From an uncultured Chloroflexota bacterium (GTDB lineage Bacteria; Chloroflexota; Anaerolineae; Aggregatilineales; Phototrophicaceae), in the NCBI GenBank assembly GCA_937870805.1, contig CALMZT010000147.1, positions 1 to 5,431 of the forward strand: a DNA stretch of 5,431 nt. The letters are read 5' to 3'. Made by a program: the position numbers and the translations under genes. Numbering within the stretch: the first letter of the stretch is position 1; each line of letters opens with the position of its first letter. Shown here one piece after another: positions 1 through 4,930 of the stretch. A model generated the notes under the pieces. The model was not told where the DNA came from. It did no database searches and saw only the letters and a list, made by a program, of their open reading frames with translations.

Positions 1-1
1 G

Positions 2-1198
2 GACGGCGGCCGGGCCATGCTGGAGGCGCTCGAACGGGGCAATCTCTTCCTGGTCCCGCTCGACGACCGCCGTCGCTGGTACCGCTACCACCACCTCTTC
101 GGTGACGTGCTGCGCGCGCGCCTGATGGACGAGCAGCCCGGGTCCATCGCCGTCCTGCACGCGCGGGCGAGCGAATGGTACGAGCGGAACGGCGATCCGG
201 CCGAGGCGATCGCGCACGCCCTGGCCGCAGCGGACTTCGAGCGCGCGGCCGACCTCGTCGAACGCCAGCTGCCTTCGCTGCGCAAACAGCGACGGGAAAC
301 CACCCTGCGGAGCTGCCTGGACGCGATACCCGACGCGCTGTTGCGCGTCCGGCCGGTGCTGGACGTCGGTTACGTCGGGGCGCTCATGTCCGTGGGGGAC
401 GTCGACGGGGTGGAGGACCGCCTGCGGGAGGCCGAGCGGTGGTTGGAGGCATCAGCAGGGGACCGTGTGGCCGGGGCGATGGTCGTCGTGGACGACGAGG
501 CGTTCCGCCGGCTCCCCACCGAGGTCGCCATGTACCGGGCCGCCATGGCGCTCGTGCGTGGCGACGTGGCCGGCACCCGCACGCACGCCGGGCGGGCCCT
601 CGACCTCGCCGAGGCCGACGACCACCTCGGCCGCGGGGCCGCCGCCTGCCTCCTGGGGTTGGCGTACTGGACGACCGGGGATCTCGTGGGTGCCCACCGG
701 TGGTACGTCGACGGCATGGCGAGCCTGGAACGGGCCGGGCACCGCTCGGACGTGCTCGGCGGCACGATCACGCTGGCCGACATCCGGATCGCGCAGGGGC
801 GTCTCCACGAGGCGATGCGGCACGTCGAGCGGGGACTGGCGCTGGCGAGCGACCCGGCCGGGCCCGTGCTCCGGGGGACGGCGGACATGCACGTCGGCCT
901 GAGCGAGCTGTTCCGCGAGCGCGACGACCTCGACGCAGCCCGGCGGCACCTGTCGATCAGCCAGGAACTCGGTGAGCACGCCGGGCTGCCGCAGAACCGG
1001 TACCGGTGGCGGGTCGCGACGGCCCGGCTGCGGCTGATCGACGGGGACCACGCCGAGGCGCTCGAGCTCCTCGCGCAGGCCGAGCGCGTCCACACGACCG
1101 ACTTCTCCCCGGAGGTGCGGCCCGTCCCGGCGGTCAGGGCCCGGATGCTGCTGCAGCTGGGCCGGCTCGACGACGCGCACGCGGGCTCGCGGCTGTGA
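2..1198 (+). CDS. LuxR-family ATP-dependent (LAL/MalT-like) transcriptional regulator, interior fragment
   Basis: Members of this family are large (about 900 residue) signal-responsive regulators with an N-terminal STAND NTPase, a helical/TPR-like sensor region and a C-terminal LuxR helix-turn-helix. The frame is open from base 2, so the gene enters from outside the window; the ATG at 17 is internal. Counting from it, the segment around residues 10-36 (NLFLVPLDD, WYRYHHLFGDVLRARL) is the characteristic end of the NTPase/winged-helix part. Residues 45-390 are Ala/Leu/Arg-rich helical repeats (HARASEWYERNGDPAEAIAHAL; LGRLDDA near the end) typical of the sensor region. Walker A/B motifs would lie upstream and are not seen. 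The expected continuation after GRLDDA (a WARERGL-like helix, then the LuxR domain) is missing: the frame stops at 1196-1198 after an unrelated tail. G+C content is far above that of the rest of the window. The family call is firm; its being contiguous with downstream DNA is doubtful. Confidence 0.85.
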   Translation, partial: DGGRAMLEALERGNLFLVPLDDRRRWYRYHHLFGDVLRARLMDEQPGSIAVLHARASEWYERNGDPAEAIAHALAAADFERAADLVERQLPSLRKQRRETTLRSCLDAIPDALLRVRPVLDVGYVGALMSVGDVDGVEDRLREAERWLEASAGDRVAGAMVVVDDEAFRRLPTEVAMYRAAMALVRGDVAGTRTHAGRALDLAEADDHLGRGAAACLLGLAYWTTGDLVGAHRWYVDGMASLERAGHRSDVLGGTITLADIRIAQGRLHEAMRHVERGLALASDPAGPVLRGTADMHVGLSELFRERDDLDAARRHLSISQELGEHAGLPQNRYRWRVATARLRLIDGDHAEALELLAQAERVHTTDFSPEVRPVPAVRARMLLQLGRLDDAHAGSRL

Positions 1199-1265
1199 CC
1201 CTCCCGCTGGTCTGGCTGCCCTTCGGCCCCTCCGAGCTCGGCGACCCGCCGCTGCTGGCGCGTAT
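1190..1265. other. Probable chimeric junction between high-GC regulator DNA and Chloroflexota-like DNA
   Basis: The LAL regulator loses family resemblance just after GRLDDA (about 1185) and stops at 1198. The next ~60 bases remain very GC-rich but belong to no recognisable protein in any frame. From about 1261 the composition becomes moderate and a beta-domain protein begins in a different frame from the regulator. No inverted repeats, target duplication or transposase accompany the change, so an assembly join is more likely than an insertion event. The exact breakpoint cannot be fixed by eye. Confidence 0.6.
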
Positions 1266-2271
1266 TTCGGTGACGCCGCCCGTGAACGGGGTGGTGACGG
1301 TGGTTGGCGAACCCGGCGCAGTCTTTTCCAACGCTTTTCTTGCCATTCGCAATTTGTACACGGGCGCAACCGTTTACACCCGCGCCAGCAGCAACGGTGC
1401 GTTTGACGCGGAAATTGCGGCGGTTGCCAATACGCCGTTCTGGGTTAGCCCATCCGCGACAGAAATTTCGCTGGCGCGGCAGCAGCAGCGCGGACGTCCC
1501 CAAGCCGATGATCTGCGCGAAGTCTCGGCTGCTGAGGCGCGCGAGCTATTTCCCGCGTTGGGTGAGGTGTTAGGTGCGCTCTATCTGCGAACCGCAGCGC
1601 GCGTGGATGGACGGCTGATGGGGCGAGCCTTGCGCCGTGCCGCCGAAAATCGCGGGCTGACGGTGCTAGAGGAGAGCGTGACGGGCTTGGTGCGGAACGG
1701 TAGCCGGGTTACAGGTGTCCATACGCAAGCAGGCCGCATAGACGGTGGGGCAACGATCATCGCAGGTGGGGCATGGTCAGCCGCGTTGGGCGAGCAACTT
1801 GGCGTGCACATTGCCGTGGAGCCGCAGCGCGGACAGATTATCCATTTGCATCTGGCGGGCGCGGATACGGGCAATTGGGCAGTGGTCACGGCATTTCATG
1901 GTCACTATCTGGTGTGTTGGGACGAGGGTCGTGTGGTCGCTGGGGCAACGCGCGAAACAGGCGCGGGCTTTGCGCCGCAAACCTCTGTCGCCGGGGTGCA
2001 TGAAGTGTTGAGCGAAGCCATGCGCGTCGCGCCGAGCTTGAGTGAGGCAGCGATTAGCGAAATCCGCGTTGGCTTGCGTCCACGCACGGAAGACAATTTG
2101 CCTGTGTTAGGCAGCGTACCGGGCGTGGAAGGGGTGTATCTTGCCACAGGACACGGCGCTACCGGGCTGCATCTGGGACCCTTAAGCGGCAAGCTGGCGG
2201 CAGAGTGGGCGATGGGCAAAGAGTCCGACGTGGACATTTCGGCGTTCCATGTCAGCAGATGGAAAGTTTGA
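1195..2271 (+). CDS. DAO-type FAD-dependent oxidoreductase, N-terminally truncated, fused to an unrelated beta-domain fragment
   Basis: From about 1471 to the stop this is the C-terminal two thirds (about 266 residues) of a D-amino-acid oxidase/glycine-oxidase (ThiO-like) flavoenzyme; such enzymes oxidise amines or amino acids using FAD. Recognisable blocks are VSAAEARELFPAL (about 1522-1560), GGAWS (1765-1779), the EPQRGQ strand (1819-1836), GLRPRTEDNLPVLG (2071-2112) and the FAD-contacting GHGATGLHLGPLSG (2149-2190). The first ~100 residues, which should carry the GxGxxG dinucleotide-binding fold, are absent. In their place the frame continues upstream into an Ig-like piece (1261-1470) and high-GC DNA. 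The GTG at 1195 is only the first formal start after the regulator stop; I do not believe it is the native one. As written the protein could not bind FAD normally, so it is a deletion product or an assembly artefact. Substrate cannot be deduced. Confidence 0.8.
   Translation: MTLPLVWLPFGPSELGDPPLLARISVTPPVNGVVTVVGEPGAVFSNAFLAIRNLYTGATVYTRASSNGAFDAEIAAVANTPFWVSPSATEISLARQQQRGRPQADDLREVSAAEARELFPALGEVLGALYLRTAARVDGRLMGRALRRAAENRGLTVLEESVTGLVRNGSRVTGVHTQAGRIDGGATIIAGGAWSAALGEQLGVHIAVEPQRGQIIHLHLAGADTGNWAVVTAFHGHYLVCWDEGRVVAGATRETGAGFAPQTSVAGVHEVLSEAMRVAPSLSEAAISEIRVGLRPRTEDNLPVLGSVPGVEGVYLATGHGATGLHLGPLSGKLAAEWAMGKESDVDISAFHVSRWKV
1261..1470 (+). other. Fragment of an extracellular Ig-like / carboxypeptidase-regulatory-like beta domain
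   Basis: About 70 residues in the same frame as the oxidase read as a compact beta-sandwich repeat: ISVTPPVNGVVTVVGEPGA, then AIRNLYTGATVYTRASSNGAF, then NTPFWVSPSA. The alternation of V/T strands, the N-G turn before GxF and the absence of charged helices fit domains that decorate secreted Chloroflexota proteins. Neither the start nor the end of the parent gene is present. Base composition matches the oxidase part rather than the regulator, so this piece and the oxidase probably come from one genome but not from one native gene. Identification rests on pattern recognition only. Confidence 0.5.
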
Positions 2272-2277
2272 ATTACC

Positions 2278-2799
2278 CTATGGCTCTTGGTCATCCACGT
2301 TTTCATTCAAATTCATGCTTATCTGAAAATTTTCATCCATGAAATCTTTAGCCACAATATAGCCCTCCGCAAGTTCTCGCAGGTCTTTGTTGTGACTGTA
2401 CATTGTGTCGGCACCATGAGAAATTGCTGTAGCGATGATCATTAAATCCGCTACTAGCTCCTTTTTGGTAAGATCAGGATGCATTGTACGCATATCTTGT
2501 AATCGTTTTTTCATAATATGATCGTAGCGCATACTTGCGAAGGTTGTAGCAGCTTTCAAATCATATTCCACGATCACCCAGTCTTTACGGAATTGAGCGA
2601 GTACATTAGGACGTTGTTCAGGGGAGACAGGAATAAGCATTTCTCCCACAACAATTGTTGGAAGGATAATTGTATGATCTTGTTTCTCTAACCATTTCAA
2701 AAAGTCTACTGCCATTGGCACGAGTTTTTCCGAGCCTTGCACTGCTCTCTTTACGATTGCCCAATAAAGAATTTGAGTGTCAAGGCACACAATACTCAT
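2278..2799 (-). CDS. PIN-domain protein (putative VapC-like ribonuclease)
   Basis: This 173-residue protein has the PIN fold's spaced acidic residues: D7 (CLDTQIL), E53 (VVGEML), D118 (ELVADLMIIATAISHGAD) and D139 (SHNKDL). These normally coordinate Mg2+/Mn2+ in a single-strand RNA-cleaving site. Residues 118-131 form the typical ADxxIxATAxxxGAD helix. It is somewhat longer than a minimal VapC (about 130-140 residues), with extra sequence around residues 88-113 and an acidic, Asn-rich tail from about 152. The ATG follows immediately after the upstream gene's TAG, with a GAGGAT ribosome site inside that gene's last codons, so the two are co-translated. Toxin activity is an inference from the fold and the two-gene arrangement; other PIN roles (RNA processing, defence) are possible. 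It is AT-rich relative to its flanks. Its stop lies 6 bases from the convergent oxidase stop. Confidence 0.85.
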   Translation of the reverse strand: MSIVCLDTQILYWAIVKRAVQGSEKLVPMAVDFLKWLEKQDHTIILPTIVVGEMLIPVSPEQRPNVLAQFRKDWVIVEYDLKAATTFASMRYDHIMKKRLQDMRTMHPDLTKKELVADLMIIATAISHGADTMYSHNKDLRELAEGYIVAKDFMDENFQISMNLNENVDDQEP

Positions 2800-3609
2800 C
2801 TATAAATCCTCATCGCTTCCCCGAATTTCGGCAATCACCATATCAATATCATCGACATCTTCGTAATCCTTACCTGCGATCTTGTATAGAGACTCGATAG
2901 CGTTTTCAATTGATGTTTGTCTGTAAGGTGTCAGTTCTTCGACATGGAAATCCAGTAGGGTCATGTCACGTACATCCCAAATAGCCGTCCCTCGTACACC
3001 AACAACAGAATAAAGATGTTGTCCTAATTCTCGCGCAACTTTCAGTCCGTCCCGTCGAGTGACACGGCAGATCATCGCCATACTATTGATTAGTCTCAGT
3101 TTTACACGCGGTGGGTCTTCTCCTCCAACACTTATAACGGTTCCATAAAGTGTTGTCTTGCCCTGGATAGTAGGGATTTCAGCATCAATCCTTGTATTGG
3201 TGCTCAACGTGGCTAGTTGTTCGTATGCGCCATTTTTTTTCCAAAACTGAGCTTCAGTGTTGTGCTTGCGCGCAATTTTTCTCACAATCTTTAGGGCTTC
3301 GATAGACTTAGCAGGCAAAGCAGCATATTTCTGAGTAGCAATTGAAACTGTTACTTTATCGTATGCTTTTAATGCCTCTTCTTCATAAGGTGTTTGAAAC
3401 TGTAGGATATAACTGCCGTGCTGGATCAAGGCAAGTCCAACCACAACCTCACTATCCTCAATCCCTAGTGCTGGATTATCGCGTGCGATGATAGGAGCTA
3501 ACATTTGCTCTATAGCGCTAATTAGCTCACCAATATCCCTAGAACTAAATTTATTGGGGGTTATATTATCCCCAATCAGTCTAATTTCAATCGTATATTT
3601 GTCTGCCAT
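2800..3609 (-). CDS. Uncharacterised 269-residue protein, partner of the PIN nuclease (possible antitoxin or adaptor)
   Basis: I do not recognise a named family. Residues 5-41 look like a small alpha/beta unit beginning with a beta strand (YTIEIRLIGDNITP) and a helix (RDIGELISAIEQMLAPII). Residues 53-73 form strands (SEVVVGLALIQHGSYILQFQ), and 75-116 are helical and lysine-rich. Residues 152-226 look like a beta-rich barrel-like domain with TLYGTVISVGGEDPP, VKLRLIN, LYSVVGVRGTAIWD and LLDFHVEEL. The end (residues 248-269) is acidic (DYEDVDDIDM, GSDEDL). No helix-turn-helix, signal peptide or membrane segment is seen. It ends in TAG directly abutting the PIN gene's ATG, so it is translated first, as antitoxins usually are. 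At 269 residues it is much longer than typical VapB antitoxins. The chosen ATG at 3609 precedes the first plausible domain. The frame is open further up, to ATG 3672 and TTG 3711, but that extension (Cys/Lys/Tyr-rich) looks non-native. Confidence 0.75.
   Translation of the reverse strand: MADKYTIEIRLIGDNITPNKFSSRDIGELISAIEQMLAPIIARDNPALGIEDSEVVVGLALIQHGSYILQFQTPYEEEALKAYDKVTVSIATQKYAALPAKSIEALKIVRKIARKHNTEAQFWKKNGAYEQLATLSTNTRIDAEIPTIQGKTTLYGTVISVGGEDPPRVKLRLINSMAMICRVTRRDGLKVARELGQHLYSVVGVRGTAIWDVRDMTLLDFHVEELTPYRQTSIENAIESLYKIAGKDYEDVDDIDMVIAEIRGSDEDL
2806..2811 (-). promoter_or_regulatory. Ribosome-binding site of the PIN gene inside the upstream gene's last codons
   Basis: On the minus strand GAGGAT overlaps the codons for the C-terminal Glu-Asp of the upstream protein. 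It is followed after 6 bases by the ATG at 2799. Together with the TAGATG junction, this supports translational coupling of the pair. Confidence 0.55.
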
Positions 3610-3743
3610 TGGTCTACACCAACTGCCTATTAAACTTTGAAGAAAATAAATTTCTTTAGAATTGCAATACATTTTATGTTTGTATTCTAAAATTATCTCC
3701 TTAAAACACAAATTGACCTATATATCATTGATGTGTTATTTCA

Positions 3744-3773
3744 ACAATAGAACAAATGATCTTGCTCTGTCAA
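3744..3773 (-). promoter_or_regulatory. Sigma70-type promoter candidate for the PIN module
   Basis: On the minus strand a perfect -35 hexamer TTGACA (3773-3768) is followed after 18 bases by TATTGT (3749-3744), a 4-of-6 match to TATAAT. Transcription would begin near 3737. The leader to the ATG at 3609 would then be about 130 nt, long enough to hold regulatory structure. Such matches are common in AT-rich DNA, so this is a candidate only. Confidence 0.45.
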
Positions 3774-3876
3774 GCACAAATTTTCTTTAATAGGCGATCC
3801 TTCAGAAAATACGTTTGAAGAAAAGCGGTCAAGTATATCTCGATAGCTTGTCTTTTGGTTATTCTCTAAAAGTCAA

Positions 3877-3894
3877 CATTATAGATGTATAATG
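3877..3894. repeat. Perfect 7-bp inverted repeat overlapping a -10 element (operator-like)
   Basis: CATTATA, a 4-base spacer GATG, then TATAATG form a perfect palindrome. Its right arm contains the TATAAT at 3888-3893, about 20 bases before the hydrolase ATG. A dimeric repressor could bind such a site, but AT-rich palindromes also arise by chance. Confidence 0.4.
3888..3893 (+). promoter_or_regulatory. -10 element candidate for the SGNH hydrolase / glycosyltransferase unit
   Basis: The hexamer is a consensus TATAAT. The sequence at the usual -35 distance (TCTAAA, 3865-3870) is a poor match. Transcription would start near 3900, giving a leader of only about 14 nt before the ATG at 3914, with no Shine-Dalgarno sequence. 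That would be a nearly leaderless message. Confidence 0.35.
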
Positions 3895-3913
3895 CCAACG
3901 TTTTGCTTCCTTC

Positions 3914-4930
3914 ATGAGTTTATTTATGTCCTTTCCTGGCATCATTTCGATTTTATTGGCGATTTGGGCAGTGATCGCGCTGCTGGCGTGGCAAAAGCGA
4001 TTTGGGCGTCTGCGCCGTGTGATGGGCGGGCTGCTCATCTCGTACACGACGGTGCTGCTGCTGCTGGCGGCTGGCGAACTCTATTTCCGCTACCTTTACG
4101 CCGAGTCGGGGTGGAGTTTCACACTGGCGTTCAGGAATTGGGAAGATCGCTACCTGATTCGCAATTCGCTCGGCTTCCGTGACCGCGAGTGGACACCTGA
4201 CGACTACGCAGGCAAACAGACGGTGCTGGTGCTGGGCGATTCGTTTTCCGTCGGCTGGGGCGTGGAAAACGTCGAAGAGCGCTACAGTAACGTACTTGGA
4301 CAGATGTTGGGTGATGATTATGCTGTTATCAACATCGCCATCGGCGGCTCAACCACACGTCAGGAGTTGGACATTCTACGCCGTTATCCACTGCAAAACC
4401 CCGATATTGTGCTGTGGCAGTATTATCTCAACGACATCGACGACGCGGCGCTGAGCATCAATGAGCGCTGGTATCCCACGCTGCCGACGGATACCCCTCA
4501 ATGGATTTACGGCGAGTCTTATCTGGCGAACTTTTTGTACTGGCGGCTTGTGCCTGTATTCACGCCTGTCGATGCCTCCGATGGGCTGACCTACTGGCAG
4601 TGGAGCTATCGCACTTACGACAACAGCACGATCTGGGCAATCCACGAACAGGAGATTAACGACCTTATCAACTACGTCGATGGCATGGGGGCGCGGCTGA
4701 TCGTGGTCATTTTCCCGAACCTGCAAGACCCGGTAGGCAGCATCGCCTACGTAGATCGTGTGGCGCAGGCGATTGCAGCGACGGGACACGACGAGATTTT
4801 GACGCTGTATGGTGACGTGGCGGCGCTGGGCAGCGAAAATGTGATCGTCTCGCGCCGCGACGCACACCCCAACGCCATGTTCCACCGTCATGTCGCACAG
4901 CGTATCTATGAGACGTTTTTTGCGCAGTAG
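3914..4930 (+). CDS. Membrane-anchored SGNH/GDSL-family hydrolase
   Basis: This 338-residue protein is probably an esterase or acyltransferase-type hydrolase acting outside the membrane. Two hydrophobic segments occupy residues 7-26 and 38-54, leaving residues ~60 onward as the catalytic domain. Block I is VLVLGDSFSVGWG with nucleophile S110. Block II is IAIGGSTT (G144-G145). Block III is YYLNDIDD (N173). Block V is RRDAHPNAMFH (D316, H318). All four SGNH elements are therefore present, so activity is plausible. The family includes enzymes that add or remove acetyl groups on surface polysaccharides; the substrate here is unknown. The ATG at 3914 is followed by a second in-frame ATG at 3926, and neither has a Shine-Dalgarno sequence. 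The 3' end overlaps the start of a membrane glycosyltransferase, suggesting joint work on a surface glycan or lipid. Base composition returns to that of the oxidase region. Confidence 0.85.
   Translation: MSLFMSFPGIISILLAIWAVIALLAWQKRFGRLRRVMGGLLISYTTVLLLLAAGELYFRYLYAESGWSFTLAFRNWEDRYLIRNSLGFRDREWTPDDYAGKQTVLVLGDSFSVGWGVENVEERYSNVLGQMLGDDYAVINIAIGGSTTRQELDILRRYPLQNPDIVLWQYYLNDIDDAALSINERWYPTLPTDTPQWIYGESYLANFLYWRLVPVFTPVDASDGLTYWQWSYRTYDNSTIWAIHEQEINDLINYVDGMGARLIVVIFPNLQDPVGSIAYVDRVAQAIAATGHDEILTLYGDVAALGSENVIVSRRDAHPNAMFHRHVAQRIYETFFAQ

Larger units (their letters stand above)
3610..3913. other. AT-rich intergenic region between the divergent PIN module and the SGNH hydrolase
   Basis: About 300 bases without a convincing gene. 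It holds a minus-strand sigma70-type promoter candidate (3744-3773), a perfect inverted repeat (3877-3894) overlapping a plus-strand TATAAT, and an AAGGAG on the minus strand (3702-3697). No start codon lies at a suitable distance from that AAGGAG; the nearest ATG, 3672, is 24 bases away. A weak CTTCA/TGAAG inverted repeat lies near 3800-3824. No tRNA or obvious structured RNA was seen. Confidence 0.6.

Noticed and set aside
1006..1194. Start of the oxidase frame at ATG 1006
   Set aside because: This part of the frame is an Arg/Ala/Pro-rich shadow of the regulator gene; the open frame merely happens to continue into the beta-domain piece.
370..1503. Long minus-strand reading frames (370-1503, 452-1369) opposite the regulator
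   Set aside because: They are Arg/Ser/Pro-rich shadows typical of high-GC DNA, cross the composition break at about 1200, and lack any recognisable domain, whereas the + frame is a clear LAL regulator.
1905..2306. Minus-strand frame extending from the oxidase into the PIN gene end
   Set aside because: It is antisense to the conserved oxidase C-terminal motifs and crosses the composition boundary without any recognisable protein character.
3610..3711. N-terminal extension of the PIN partner to TTG 3711 or ATG 3672
   Set aside because: The extension is AT-rich, Cys/Lys/Tyr-rich and lacks domain character. AAGGAG is either inside it or too far from the ATG. The ATG at 3609 directly precedes the first clear strand, though conservation could overturn this.
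4376..4891. Minus-strand frame of 171 codons opposite the hydrolase
   Set aside because: It is antisense to a gene with complete SGNH motifs and shows no domain of its own.
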